Assembly: GCF_021397715.1 (NCBI RefSeq)
Contig: NZ_CP090207.1
Coordinates: 1,860,001 to 1,924,000, forward strand
Reading direction: 5' to 3'
Origin: Pantoea agglomerans
GTDB lineage: Bacteria; Pseudomonadota; Gammaproteobacteria; Enterobacterales; Enterobacteriaceae
Length of the DNA: 64,000 bases
The notes under the pieces were generated by a model. It did no database searches and was not told the origin of the DNA. It saw only the letters and a program-made list of their open reading frames with translations. The position numbers and the translations under genes were made by a program. Positions 1 to 9,012 of the stretch are shown piece by piece; the stretch's first letter is position 1; each line of letters opens with the position of its first letter.

Positions 1-386
1 TTCAAAACCTTACCGATGATCTGAAGGTTACCTGGTCGCTAACATGGATATTCACGCTGGCGCAAGAAAGGGCTTTTCAGCAATGGCTGAGAAGCCCTAA
101 CTACCTAAACCGGGGCGTAAACTGGTTCCGCATGAAAATCGACATTGGCGGCAGCGGTATTCAGATACAGGAACTGCACTTCACACAGATGCCTGTGCAG
201 ACCAGCATAGACGGGGGTGTTGTGACGTGGACGGGGACGGTAATAGCTAACCGCCTGAATAACCCAGATGACGACTTCGATGACATTATTGTTGAGTTGC
301 CGCCGCCATGGGATTCATGGCTGGATATTGTTGTAACTGGATACCTAGATAACCGAGATCCAGAATCCTTGCCGAGGGTTCCCTGA
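1..386 (+). CDS. Phage tail protein, C-terminal part (truncated by window edge)
   Basis: The frame is open from base 3 to the TGA at 384-386, so the start lies left of the window; 127 residues are visible. The visible part is rich in aromatic residues (Trp-Ser-Leu-Thr-Trp-Ile, then Asn-Trp-Phe-Arg) and ends in an acidic, proline-rich stretch. I recognise no catalytic motif. Its stop overlaps the next start (TGATG), and it sits directly before a DUF1833 and an NlpC/P60-like gene, which places it in the distal tail cluster of a long-tailed phage. A minor tail protein is inferred from position only. Confidence 0.7.
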   Translation, partial: QNLTDDLKVTWSLTWIFTLAQERAFQQWLRSPNYLNRGVNWFRMKIDIGGSGIQIQELHFTQMPVQTSIDGGVVTWTGTVIANRLNNPDDDFDDIIVELPPPWDSWLDIVVTGYLDNRDPESLPRVP

Positions 387-856
387 TGCCTTCCTTTCTA
401 GAATATAAGCAACAGCGACCGACACGCGGCCTGTATGACACGCTGACGTTTTACCATCCATCATTCGGTTATGTGCGTCTCGTCGATAAGCAGTTTTACA
501 ACAAAACGCTCGGCGGCGTGATTTACCAACCAGCGAGATTTGAAATTGAGGAAAGCCAGCAGAGTGGGACGCCGGTAATCGACGCTACGGTCAAGCTTGG
601 GCGGATATCCTCAGGCGTCAAATCAATGATGAAGCAATGGAAGGGTGCATCGCGTTTAACAGCGATAACCGCCACCCGGCAGATATTTGACAGTGGCGAC
701 GTGTCAGCACCGATTAAATCATGGCAGCTCTATGTTAAGACAGTGGACATAGATGCTGAAAATGCCTCCGTGACCTTATCTGTCACCAACCCACTCAACA
801 ATAACGTTGGCCGCCTCTATGACCCACGGGAATACACTGGACTGCAGTACCTCTGA
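386..856 (+). CDS. DUF1833 family phage minor tail protein
   Basis: A 156-residue protein whose start overlaps the preceding stop by one base. The core (Thr-Phe-Tyr-His-Pro-Ser-Phe-Gly, then RFEIEESQQSGTPVIDATVKL) fits DUF1833, a family usually found between tape-measure or minor tail genes and an NlpC/P60-type tail assembly protein; it is thought to help attach the tail tip. No enzymatic residues are evident. The 3' end overlaps the next gene by about 50 bases if the ATG at 807 is used. The family assignment comes from recognition of the sequence and gene order. Confidence 0.75.
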   Translation: MPSFLEYKQQRPTRGLYDTLTFYHPSFGYVRLVDKQFYNKTLGGVIYQPARFEIEESQQSGTPVIDATVKLGRISSGVKSMMKQWKGASRLTAITATRQIFDSGDVSAPIKSWQLYVKTVDIDAENASVTLSVTNPLNNNVGRLYDPREYTGLQYL

Positions 857-1235
857 TTTTATTGCGCGCATGATCGGCGTCCCTTGGGCAAACCGGTCCT
901 GTACGACTGATTCCGTCGACTGCTGGGGACTGGTGGTGCTTTATTACCGGCAGGTGCTAGGTATAGAGCTGCATCAGACACCAGACTACGAATCGGGTGC
1001 AGACTTCTTCACCTGCTATCAGGGTGACGTGGTTTTCTGGCAGCAGGTGCCGCATCCTGTAGAGAGCGGAATATTTGTTGGCTATACCGGCACGCGGCCG
1101 GCACACGTTGGGCTTATTCTGCGGCGTCAGGCGCTGCATTCTCGTGGCGAAAACGGAAGTGTCAGGCAGGACTCTTTGATGCTGATCCAGCGCGCATTCA
1201 CCAAAGTGGAATACTTTCGATATGGCACTGATTGA
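807..1235 (+). CDS. NlpC/P60-like phage tail assembly protein
   Basis: A protein of 142 residues. The motif VDCWGLVVLYYRQVLGI carries the likely nucleophile Cys of an NlpC/P60 cysteine peptidase, and Pro-Ala-His-Val-Gly-Leu-Ile carries the paired His. Members of this type (lambda K-like) act in tail-tip assembly and may cut peptidoglycan peptides during DNA entry. The start is uncertain: ATG 807 overlaps the upstream gene by 50 bases, and ATG 822 or a non-ATG codon near 843 is also possible, because the conserved part begins at Asp-Phe-Ile-Ala-Arg. The 3' end overlaps the tip protein gene by 14 bases, as is usual in tightly packed tail operons. Confidence 0.75.
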   Translation: MAASMTHGNTLDCSTSDFIARMIGVPWANRSCTTDSVDCWGLVVLYYRQVLGIELHQTPDYESGADFFTCYQGDVVFWQQVPHPVESGIFVGYTGTRPAHVGLILRRQALHSRGENGSVRQDSLMLIQRAFTKVEYFRYGTD

Positions 1236-3699
1236 ACTGCAGAGATTTCCCGGAACGCCTAAAGAGCGTTACAGGGTGCCTAACGGCACCTTTTTTTATG
1301 CCTGGCTGGAAGATAATGACACCGCTCTGCACCGTGACGTGCTTATTGTGCGTAATGGCGTGAAACTGGAAGAGGATGACGAGCTGAATTTCGAGCTGTC
1401 AGAGCTGGACCACATTCAGATATTCGATCAGCCAAAAGGTGTTGTAGGTGACATCCTTAGCCCAATATTCAAGGTGGTTGGGCAGGTATTTTCTTTCCTG
1501 ATGCCAAAGCCGGCCATTGCTAACTCTGGCGGGAACTCAGTGGACTCTCCGAATAATTCCCTGACCGGACAGACAAATACCGCTCGAGTTTATAAGGCAA
1601 AGCCGGACATCTACGGTCAGGTACGTTCATTCCCCGATCTGATTCAGGAATCGGTATTTGAGTACGTTACACAGAATGTGAAGAGCGGCGGGCTGAAGTA
1701 TGTCACGGAATGGATGTGTATTGGCATTGGAAGTTATGACTACGACTCAGTGCGTTACTCCGAGTCCAGTATCGGGTCGTTAGCCGGTGCGGAATATCAG
1801 GTTTATCAGCCCGGAGAAGTAATTCCGCAAATCGTAGAAGGCTATGGTTTCGACGATGTAGACGGTCAAGAAGTGCCAGGACAGAACGAGGCAAGTGACT
1901 TCCCAATCCAGTCTGCCACCGCCAATACGATGGTCAGCGGAAGTTATTCCGGCGGCCAGATAGCCATTAAGATAGTGAAGCAGGCAGAGTTCGAATACTT
2001 CAAAAATTTGGTCCTGCCACACGCGGTTACGTTCACAATTAACGTAACGTACAGCACGGCATCCGGCAACGTGACAACGGACGCAACGTTTTCTGGCTCG
2101 CTGGTATCAGCTGTGGAAACGAACGACGGCGCGGTGACAAATCCGGTACGCTGGTACACCTTCACCTTTAGCCAACTGGAAGGTCCGCAGGACATCCCGG
2201 CAAACGCCACAATTAATACTACCAAGTTTGTGCTGAATGACAACGAAGCGCTGGTTGTGGGGCCATTCTTCTCGCCTGTCGCGTCCGATCAACTGTGGTT
2301 ACATACGCAGTCGAGCTTAGGCGGGAAGAAAGAGACCAACTGGAAAGTCATCATCTGGAAGATCAATGATGACTACACGCAAGTTCCCGGGACTCAGCAG
2401 ACTTTTACTTATCGCCAGACAACGCCACACCAGTCAACCAGCGAGGTTTTTTACCGAACCGACAAGTTGACGCCTGCTGGAGGATTTGGGAAATATGCAA
2501 TCAGTTTCCAGCGTACCGATAACTCTGGCGACGCTTCTCTTCTGAAAGTAGAAGAGATTCACAGTATCAATATACGCCAGAACGTGACGCACCCAACGGA
2601 TACGCTTGTGCGCGTCAGGGTCAGGGCAACGGAGAACGCACTAGGAAGTCGCGAACGAAAATATAATCTGTTAGCCACCCGCAAAACTATTAGCTACAAC
2701 CTCGACACGCGCGCAGTAGATTACACGCTGCGAGCGTCCCGTTCCTTTGCCGATGCAGTCGCGCATGAGTGGCTGGTTATTGGTGAGCAACCAGTCAGTA
2801 GCATCGACCTCTACGGCCTGTATGCGATCGCAGAAGCACTGCCTGATGCTCGCCTTGGCTACTTCGATTACACGTTTGACGATGAGAACGATTCGCTGGG
2901 TGATCGAGTGCAGGCTATATGCAATGCCGCAAGCGTTATCGCATTCATGGATGACAACGTGCTGACGTTTACGCGTGATCAAAAGGTTGCCAATCCCGCC
3001 GCCGTATTTAACCGGGCCAACATGAAAACGGATGAATACAAAATAACGTATGAGGCCACTCTTCCGGGAGGTTATGACGGAGTTCAGGTGTCCTATGTGC
3101 ATCCATCAACGAACAACAAGACGTACATTAACTACCGCATCGTCAACGGCGTGATCACGGAGCAAGAGGCGGAGAACCCGAACAAGATGGAAATCGTAGG
3201 GTTCCGCAACGAGTACCAGGCACGCGAGCGTGCATTACGTGAAGCAAAGCGGCTGATGTATTCACGAACCAGAATGAACGCCAAAGTATTTGAGGATGGC
3301 ATAATCCAAGTAGGTAGCGTTATTCAGATGCCTGACATCTATGACAGCAACGAACAACAGGGATATATCACCGGCCGCGCCGGGAATGACTTTGATACCA
3401 GCGAGCAGATTACCTTTTCAGGGGATATGTATGTGCTGGTCACCGATAGTCTGGGCAAACCTACTCTGCGTTACCCAGCAACGGCCCGCTCTGACACGAA
3501 ATACGGCTTCACCGCCGCAGTACCTAACATTCAGCTAAATATATGGAACGGAGACTCTGTGCAACTCCCATCGCGTTATCTCATAGCGACAGTGGAAGAG
3601 ATGGACAGTCAGCTATGGACGGTCAGCAGTATCAAACCTAACACTGATAACACGGTATCTCTTACCGTCGCGGAATACAGCGACGCTATCTATCAATAA
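1222..3699 (+). CDS. Central tail-tip / host-specificity protein (TipJ, J-like)
   Basis: A protein of 825 residues, the largest in the tail block. Residues 1-75 look like a small ubiquitin-like fold with a hydrophobic end; residues 75-105 hold a hydrophobic patch (GDILSPIFKVVGQVFSFLMP), and a long beta-rich body follows. The segment ARVYKAKPDIYGQVRSFPDL is typical of TipJ/J-type central tip proteins, which cap the tail tube and contact the host envelope. It follows the NlpC/P60-like gene and precedes a terminator and the tailspike gene, as expected for the last gene of a tail operon. Assignment rests on size, order and these segments. Confidence 0.8.
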   Translation: MALIELQRFPGTPKERYRVPNGTFFYAWLEDNDTALHRDVLIVRNGVKLEEDDELNFELSELDHIQIFDQPKGVVGDILSPIFKVVGQVFSFLMPKPAIANSGGNSVDSPNNSLTGQTNTARVYKAKPDIYGQVRSFPDLIQESVFEYVTQNVKSGGLKYVTEWMCIGIGSYDYDSVRYSESSIGSLAGAEYQVYQPGEVIPQIVEGYGFDDVDGQEVPGQNEASDFPIQSATANTMVSGSYSGGQIAIKIVKQAEFEYFKNLVLPHAVTFTINVTYSTASGNVTTDATFSGSLVSAVETNDGAVTNPVRWYTFTFSQLEGPQDIPANATINTTKFVLNDNEALVVGPFFSPVASDQLWLHTQSSLGGKKETNWKVIIWKINDDYTQVPGTQQTFTYRQTTPHQSTSEVFYRTDKLTPAGGFGKYAISFQRTDNSGDASLLKVEEIHSINIRQNVTHPTDTLVRVRVRATENALGSRERKYNLLATRKTISYNLDTRAVDYTLRASRSFADAVAHEWLVIGEQPVSSIDLYGLYAIAEALPDARLGYFDYTFDDENDSLGDRVQAICNAASVIAFMDDNVLTFTRDQKVANPAAVFNRANMKTDEYKITYEATLPGGYDGVQVSYVHPSTNNKTYINYRIVNGVITEQEAENPNKMEIVGFRNEYQARERALREAKRLMYSRTRMNAKVFEDGIIQVGSVIQMPDIYDSNEQQGYITGRAGNDFDTSEQITFSGDMYVLVTDSLGKPTLRYPATARSDTKYGFTAAVPNIQLNIWNGDSVQLPSRYLIATVEEMDSQLWTVSSIKPNTDNTVSLTVAEYSDAIYQ

Positions 3700-3719
3700 G
3701 AACCGTCACCGACCAACCA

Positions 3720-3745
3720 GACCCGGCCCCGTGCCGGGTTTTTTT
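3720..3745 (+). terminator. Intrinsic terminator after tail-tip gene
   Basis: Stem ACCCGGC / GCCGGGT with a short loop followed by seven T residues, 20 bases after the tail-tip stop and just before the tailspike ribosome site. Read-through or a separate promoter would be needed for the tailspike gene. Confidence 0.8.
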
Positions 3746-3756
3746 ATGGAAAAAAT

Positions 3757-5640
3757 ATGGCTACGCAACCTACACAAAACCAAGTTCCAAGTGAATCACC
3801 TCGCGACCTGAAGTTTAATGCGGGAAAAATTGATGAATTCGTAACATCAAAACAGCTCGAGTACCAAGATAGATTTGGTGTCAATCACTACACAATTGAA
3901 GGTCTTCGCTGGGTTGCACAGCAGGCGATATCGAAGTTTGGATATATTACAATTGACTCATTTCAGGCGGGGGCGACAATTTCATTACCTAATCAAGCGC
4001 TTCGAGACACCAGAACTGGTGAGTATTATCGCTGGGATGGCGACCTGCCAAAAATCATTGCAAGCAATTCTACACCTGAAAATACGGGTGGCTTTGGTAT
4101 TGGGGCGTGGATATCGGTAGGTGATGCTTCTCTACGCGCGTCCCTTGCCAGCACCGGAATTGGAATGGGCGCATCAATGGTGGGATTCAAATTATCAGTC
4201 GACGGCGCATCCTCACGAACCCTACAGGAGAAATTAAGCGATTCTATATCTGTGCTGGATTTTGGTGCCAAGGGGGATGGGGTTACGGATGATTCAGCAG
4301 CATTCCAGAGCGCTCATGACTCACTAGGGAGCAACGGCGGTGTGATTTACATCCCCGGCGGCGCGTTCTGGCGCATAGAAAAACCCATTAATGTTTCGAA
4401 GCCAGTAACTTTCATCGGTGGTGGTAATACAGCAACAACCTTAACCCGCTCTGCTAATCAGTCTTCCACGTTTTTTAATATTGCGTCAGAAGGTTGCGGC
4501 TTAGAAAACCTTAGAATTATTGGCGCAGGAGCTCTCCAATCTACTGGTGGTACTTTTGCTGTCGATGCGACTAATGCATCATCAAGATTTTATGCCCGTA
4601 ACGTCCAGATACTTTTTGTTCACTCGGGATTAAGGCTGCGCAGCAACCTGTTTACTTTAGACCGGGTTGAGGTCCGAGACATCCATTACCCTAGTGGCGT
4701 AGGTATCGAAGTGGACCAGTTAGGCGTTGACGACGGAGTGGGTACTATCGGGAATTCTGTTGTTCAGAATTCTGACGGAAATGAACCTTACGCCGGTATT
4801 AATTTCAAACACGCAATAGGCATACTTTTGCACAATACCCAATTAATGCAGTGCGGTCACTCTATCGTTATGGCCCCGCCACTCGGACGCGCGGTTAGCT
4901 CTGTTAAAATTGTTAACTGCTATCTCGATACCAGCGATGATGGCGGCCTGTTTATTGCTAACTCGCAGGCGGGTAATGTGCAGCGGATAACGGTAGCCGA
5001 CTCGTGGCTCGCAAGCTGCCATAATGGTGCCGGGCTGCGGGTTGTATCCGGCTCTAACGTGGACGGATTAAGAGTATCCGCCTGCGAGTTTTACGACAGC
5101 GTTAACGGTATTCAAATTGATGATAATGTCACCCTGCAAAACTTTGAAGTTGATGGGGCTGTTTGTGCGGGTAACACTACCGCGGATGTTAGTATTGGAC
5201 GCGCGGTGAGTAATGTTAGCCTGCGAAACTTGCGTACTGGTACCAGTGGCGGTTTCGGTGCATCGCCTCGCGGAGTGTTCTTGAATGCTGCAGTAACTAA
5301 AACTGTGGTAGAAAACTCAACTGTGCATGACCTTGTTGACGATTCGTTTCCTAGTACAGGTGTAGTTATTCGCAATCTTACCGGATGGGGTTTCGGTTCC
5401 GTAGTAGTTGACCCGGCGTCGCTAACGAATGGATCAGGTCAAACCTCAACATGTGCCTGTAAAGGCGCGAGGATGGGCGACATGGTAGAGTGTTCTTTCA
5501 GTAATGCGCTTTTGGGCGTGACCCTAAGCGCGTGGGTTTCTGCTTCAGACGTTGTAAGTTTCAGATTTCAAAACGGCACTGGTGGAACTGTTGACCTGGG
5601 GTCTGGGACAATCAGAGTTCAAGTGTCGAGAGTTAGCTAG
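3757..5640 (+). CDS. Phage tailspike with pectate-lyase-like beta-helix
   Basis: A protein of 627 residues. Residues about 55-125 form a particle-binding head domain common in enterobacterial tailspikes (FGYITIDSFQAGATISLPNQ, then Gly-Glu-Tyr-Tyr-Arg-Trp-Asp-Gly). Residues about 165-190 carry the beta-helix entry motif Val-Leu-Asp-Phe-Gly-Ala-Lys-Gly-Asp-Gly-Val-Thr-Asp-Asp, and a long parallel right-handed beta-helix follows. Such spikes bind and usually depolymerise a surface polysaccharide (O-antigen or capsule). The last 70 residues form a separate beta-rich end domain. The substrate cannot be read from sequence. The gene converges on the O-antigen modification operon, which alters the same kind of receptor. 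Confidence 0.88.
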   Translation: MATQPTQNQVPSESPRDLKFNAGKIDEFVTSKQLEYQDRFGVNHYTIEGLRWVAQQAISKFGYITIDSFQAGATISLPNQALRDTRTGEYYRWDGDLPKIIASNSTPENTGGFGIGAWISVGDASLRASLASTGIGMGASMVGFKLSVDGASSRTLQEKLSDSISVLDFGAKGDGVTDDSAAFQSAHDSLGSNGGVIYIPGGAFWRIEKPINVSKPVTFIGGGNTATTLTRSANQSSTFFNIASEGCGLENLRIIGAGALQSTGGTFAVDATNASSRFYARNVQILFVHSGLRLRSNLFTLDRVEVRDIHYPSGVGIEVDQLGVDDGVGTIGNSVVQNSDGNEPYAGINFKHAIGILLHNTQLMQCGHSIVMAPPLGRAVSSVKIVNCYLDTSDDGGLFIANSQAGNVQRITVADSWLASCHNGAGLRVVSGSNVDGLRVSACEFYDSVNGIQIDDNVTLQNFEVDGAVCAGNTTADVSIGRAVSNVSLRNLRTGTSGGFGASPRGVFLNAAVTKTVVENSTVHDLVDDSFPSTGVVIRNLTGWGFGSVVVDPASLTNGSGQTSTCACKGARMGDMVECSFSNALLGVTLSAWVSASDVVSFRFQNGTGGTVDLGSGTIRVQVSRVS

Positions 5641-5648
5641 GTAAAATT

Positions 5649-5662
5649 GGCCCCTCGGGGCC
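5649..5662. terminator. Hairpin between tailspike and gtr operon
   Basis: Palindrome GGCCCCTCGGGGCC in the 26 bases between two convergent genes. On the minus strand it is followed by AATTTT and on the plus strand by a weak T-rich run, so it may serve both transcripts. Confidence 0.6.
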
Positions 5663-5666
5663 ACTA

Positions 5667-7271
5667 TCATTTTGAATATAACGCCCAGGCGTTATAAAGT
5701 CTACTTATGGCAAACCTTCCATTCGATTTGTTTGACGCTGAGATAGCGTCTGCTTCATTCTTGAAGACATAAATGCAATTTTCACGCATATCACCAGAGA
5801 GGACTTCCTCAGAAACTAAATCCTTTTGTCTGTCATACTTTTCTCTGTCAAATCTAGCAAAGTATCCGAAGCCTATTTTCATATTTTTCATTGCTGCATA
5901 GTATGAAAATTTCAGCCATTCTTCATTGAAGTCTTCAGGTTTAAATGCGACAAGGCAATCCTTACCGGCAATGTTAAGCTGATTCTTCGTTTCTGACTGA
6001 AGAGGATTTTCATCAATAATGTAATGAGCCGCCGACCATTTTGCAGAGTCTGTTTTGTCATAAGCCTGAATAGACAGGCATAGAGCAAGTATTATGTATG
6101 ACAGTCTTTTGTCTTTATATTTATAGTTGGCAACTACAATTAATAAAGACAGTGTATAAAAAACTGGCCATATGAACCTTCCTGACGCTCTGAAGGCTCC
6201 GGTTATTCCATGCAAGAATGATGGGTAGTTGAAATCTATGATTGTCCTGTCGCCAAATGCAATGTTACCTGATAATGAATACAGATACAGGCCAACCATA
6301 AGGGCTAAAGCTATGCGCCGGTTTTTAGATGTTATCTTTTCCTTCAGGTACGAAAACTGGGAGAATATGGTAATGATTGCCATTAAAATAAGACCAGCGC
6401 CAGCATATGCCTGGCCCTCATAATCTCCAGGCTGCTTTTTCATTTCCGGTAGGATTGTAGATAGAACCTGATCATTTGGGTTTATAAAACCTAGCAGGTT
6501 GTGATGAAAGAAACCAAATCCGCTTATGTAGGTTGAGCCTATCGCAATGGTGAAATATCCTACGGCATCCATCAAGACATATAGAGATGCGAACAGGATA
6601 ATTAAGTATATAGCTGCTGACTTTATTGATTCCCTGTCTCTTTTTGTTTTGTTTAACAGGTCAGCGAAAAAGATTGCAAGGCACATCGCCATAAGATACG
6701 CATGAATTAGTGAAGAGAGTAATATCAGCGACATCCATTTCTTTCTGCTGAAAGAGTCAGAGAATTGAAGGGTTATGGAATAAATCAATAACCATTGGGC
6801 ACAAAGCGCATAGTGACCTATTGCTCTTTGAATCAATACGGCTGAGGTCGTGAAAAAAACCGTGCAGAGTAATGCGTATAGTTTATCGTTTGTCTTCTGT
6901 TGTACAAAGTTATAGGACGTCAGGCTAATTAAAGCAAAGCAAAGCATCAGCCACAGCCCTGTGTACTGTATGTTTTGATGATAAAAATACAGTATATATT
7001 TAAGAGGTATGGCTATCAGTGGAATGGAGTCGGTAAATACGACTGTATTGCCAATGTCCATTCCATAAGCATCATTTCTCCCTAACGGCCACTGAAGTAT
7101 TGGAGAACTCCGAAAGGTTTCCCAGCCAATCCAATGCTGAGCAGGATCGCCGCTCATTAGGAAGTTAATGTTGAAAATATTAAGTGTCCGCGCCCCACCA
7201 AATATAATATAGATAAAGGCACCAAAAATAAGCGCCACTACAAGATAATATTTATTTTCTTTACTCGCCAT
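5667..7271 (-). CDS. Serotype-specific O-antigen glucosyltransferase (third gtr gene), polytopic membrane protein
   Basis: A protein of 534 residues with about ten hydrophobic helices and a soluble C-terminal part of about 120 residues. A periplasmic-type loop after the first helix (GDPAQHWIGWETFRSSPI, with Trp-Pro-Leu-Gly-Arg-Asn-Asp-Ala-Tyr-Gly) resembles membrane glycosyltransferases of the GT-C fold, with an early acidic residue as candidate catalytic base. It is the last gene of a gtrA-gtrB-gtr operon, three bases after gtrB. In this system GtrB charges undecaprenyl phosphate with glucose, GtrA is proposed to flip it, and the third protein transfers the sugar to the O-antigen in the periplasm. 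The third gene varies between phages and sets the serotype. It is AT-rich compared with the host backbone. The exact linkage made is unknown. Confidence 0.8.
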   Translation of the reverse strand: MASKENKYYLVVALIFGAFIYIIFGGARTLNIFNINFLMSGDPAQHWIGWETFRSSPILQWPLGRNDAYGMDIGNTVVFTDSIPLIAIPLKYILYFYHQNIQYTGLWLMLCFALISLTSYNFVQQKTNDKLYALLCTVFFTTSAVLIQRAIGHYALCAQWLLIYSITLQFSDSFSRKKWMSLILLSSLIHAYLMAMCLAIFFADLLNKTKRDRESIKSAAIYLIILFASLYVLMDAVGYFTIAIGSTYISGFGFFHHNLLGFINPNDQVLSTILPEMKKQPGDYEGQAYAGAGLILMAIITIFSQFSYLKEKITSKNRRIALALMVGLYLYSLSGNIAFGDRTIIDFNYPSFLHGITGAFRASGRFIWPVFYTLSLLIVVANYKYKDKRLSYIILALCLSIQAYDKTDSAKWSAAHYIIDENPLQSETKNQLNIAGKDCLVAFKPEDFNEEWLKFSYYAAMKNMKIGFGYFARFDREKYDRQKDLVSEEVLSGDMRENCIYVFKNEADAISASNKSNGRFAISRLYNAWALYSK

Positions 7272-7274
7272 GTT

Positions 7275-8189
7275 TTATTTATTCCTTTTGATATACAGAG
7301 GTCTGCGTTTTACCTCTAAGTAAATCCTGCCGATATACTCTCCAAGAACTCCAATCCCTATTAGCTGAACACCACCAAGAAACAGAATAGAAACAAGAAT
7401 TGATGAGTAACCCGCGACAGGGTTTCCCCATATGAGCTTATCAATAATCATCCATACACCATAGATGAATGACAACGCAGCAACGAAGAAACCGATGTAC
7501 GTCCATACCCGCAGGGGGAACGTAGAGAAGGATGTAATTCCCTCAATCGCAAGGTTCCAGAGTTTCCAGCCGTTGAATTTTGTCGATCCCGCCACTCGTT
7601 CCGCTCTTACGTACTCAACAATATCCGTTTTTCCGCCCACCCAAGAGAGAACGCCTTTCATGAACAGGTTTCTTTCCTGAAGCAATTTGATGTTCTCAAC
7701 TACTTCGCGTGACATGAGCCGGAAGTCGCCCACGTTCTCCTCGATTTTAGGCTTACTGATAAGGTTGTGCAGATGGTAGAACCACTCAGCACTTTTCCTT
7801 TTGAGTTGGCTATCTGAAGATCTGTCCATGCGCTTAGCCAGAACCACATCTGCACCATCTCGCCATTTATCAATCATCAGCGGTATGACCTCAAGCGGGT
7901 CCTGCAAGTCAACATCAATGGGGATAACAACTTCACCGCTGGCTTTTTCTAATCCGGCAAATAAGGCCGGCTCTTTACCAAAATTACGAGTGAAAAAAAC
8001 ATTTTTTACGAGTGAGTCTTCCTTCGCCATTTCTTCCATGAGATGAGGAGTTAAGTCCGTGCTTCCGTCGTCAATGAATACAACCTCTACATCATATTTT
8101 TGAAATGGTTTAAAGAACCGCACCTGACGATAGAAAATGTTGATTGCATCTTCCTCATTGAAGACGGGAACCACTAGGGATATTTTCAT
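7275..8189 (-). CDS. gtrB: Bactoprenol glucosyl transferase GtrB
   Basis: A protein of 304 residues. The N-terminal GT2 domain starts with [11 protein letters not shown] and has Phe-Ile-Asp-Asp-Gly-Ser-Thr-Asp and the Asp-Val-Asp-Leu-Gln-Asp-Pro acceptor and metal motif; two transmembrane helices (about 228-252 and 264-287) and a basic tail follow. It moves glucose from UDP-glucose to undecaprenyl phosphate on the cytoplasmic face. Length and motifs match GtrB of P22-like and Shigella phages throughout. The start overlaps the gtrA stop by four bases (ATGA), so translation is probably coupled. Confidence 0.95.
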   Translation of the reverse strand: MKISLVVPVFNEEDAINIFYRQVRFFKPFQKYDVEVVFIDDGSTDLTPHLMEEMAKEDSLVKNVFFTRNFGKEPALFAGLEKASGEVVIPIDVDLQDPLEVIPLMIDKWRDGADVVLAKRMDRSSDSQLKRKSAEWFYHLHNLISKPKIEENVGDFRLMSREVVENIKLLQERNLFMKGVLSWVGGKTDIVEYVRAERVAGSTKFNGWKLWNLAIEGITSFSTFPLRVWTYIGFFVAALSFIYGVWMIIDKLIWGNPVAGYSSILVSILFLGGVQLIGIGVLGEYIGRIYLEVKRRPLYIKRNK

Positions 8190-8545
8190 TTTCTCTCCCT
8201 GAAAATTACATATTTAGAATAAATGAATCCGCAGACCAGGCTTATCAATGAGAATGCAACCAGTGTTACTATAGGATTTATGCTCATTTGATCACTATAT
8301 GACCCTACAAAAGTCGCTATCGCACCCATAAAAAATACGTACATCATATATCTGATAGTTGTTGCCTCAGCGCTAAAAGTCCACTTAGCATTGGCAAAAA
8401 ATGAAAACGTAACGGCAACACAGAATGCAATGAAATTTGATAGCGACTGCGGCTGCCCATTTTTCACGCAAATTGCAAATACACACCAATGTATAAGTGT
8501 GTTCAAAACGCCAATAGTCATATATCTGGCAAACAATTGAGCCAT
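8186..8545 (-). CDS. gtrA: GtrA family flippase-like protein
   Basis: A protein of 119 residues with four hydrophobic helices. The N-terminus [19 protein letters not shown] and the later FANAKWTF are typical of GtrA, the proposed translocase of glucosyl-undecaprenyl phosphate. The frame is open further upstream to 8674. I place the start at 8545 because a GGAG ribosome site stands seven bases before this ATG and family members begin here; the upstream extension would also read through the GATC palindrome. First gene of the gtrA-gtrB-gtr operon. Confidence 0.9.
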   Translation of the reverse strand: MAQLFARYMTIGVLNTLIHWCVFAICVKNGQPQSLSNFIAFCVAVTFSFFANAKWTFSAEATTIRYMMYVFFMGAIATFVGSYSDQMSINPIVTLVAFSLISLVCGFIYSKYVIFRERK

Positions 8546-8584
8546 AGTATGCTCCAAAAAAAGATGCGGAATTTTCTCATTAGA

Positions 8585-8618
8585 GCAAGATATGATCAAG
8601 GGATCGATCATATCTTGC
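8585..8618. promoter_or_regulatory. GATC-bearing 13-bp inverted repeat upstream of gtrA
   Basis: Perfect arms GCAAGATATGATC (8585-8597) and GATCATATCTTGC (8606-8618) with an 8-base spacer. Three Dam sites (GATC at 8594, 8602 and 8606) lie inside. On the gtr strand a possible -35 (TTGATC) lies in the repeat, 17 bases before a weak GAAAAT -10. Phage gtr operons in Salmonella are known to be phase-variable through Dam methylation and OxyR. The arrangement here differs from that consensus, so a methylation switch is inference only. Confidence 0.5.
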
Positions 8619-8633
8619 CCGCCAATTTTGAAT

Positions 8634-8655
8634 AAAAAAGCCCCGGCGACGGGGC
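8634..8655 (-). terminator. Minus-strand intrinsic terminator upstream of gtr operon
   Basis: Read on the minus strand: GCCCCG-loop-CGGGGC followed by six T residues. It isolates the gtr promoter from leftward transcription of the upstream phage region. Confidence 0.7.
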
Positions 8656-8979
8656 AGTTACAGACCGCGCCCATCTCAGCAGACTGCGGGGTGTGATTTG
8701 AGATTAGTCATCACTGAAACTGTGGGCAAAAAAATACCCGCCCCCCAATGAACAGGGCAGGTACAAAGTGAGGTGAAGCGCTAGAGCGCGCATGGGTGCT
8801 CTGTTGTTATCGGCCTCTCTACAGTGCACACAAGAAGGGAGTGGGGTGGATTTCCCTTCTTGCGTCAGATTGGCAGAACTATCCGTTTCCACCTATCTTC
8901 AGAAAGTCTATTCATAATGAATTCAACAACAAGCGTAAGCGGTAAGTTTTTTTGGTGTAGTGCTGCTGAACGTGTGACA
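8656..8979. other. Gene-poor phage intergenic stretch
   Basis: I find no convincing gene here. A minus-strand frame at 8704-8892 (62 codons) has no family likeness I can name. The notable structure is a perfect 10-base inverted repeat CAAGAAGGGA / TCCCTTCTTG (8831-8840 and 8853-8862) with a 12-base spacer, which could be an RNA hairpin or an operator. Confidence 0.4.
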
Positions 8980-9006
8980 CAAAAAACCCGGCGCGGTGGC
9001 CGGGTT
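8980..9006 (-). terminator. Terminator of the 89-residue phage gene
   Basis: On the minus strand AACCCGGC...GCCGGGTT is followed by TTTTGTG, seven bases beyond the stop of the gene at 9013. Confidence 0.8.
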
Positions 9007-9012
9007 AAAAGG

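Noticed and set aside
8546-8674. N-terminal extension of gtrA by 43 residues
   Set aside because: The extension is Cys-rich and unlike GtrA, and the GGAG site supports the start at 8545.
8704-8892. Minus-strand 62-codon frame upstream of the gtr operon
   Set aside because: There is no clear ribosome site or family likeness and it crosses a strong inverted repeat; it may be an RNA region instead.
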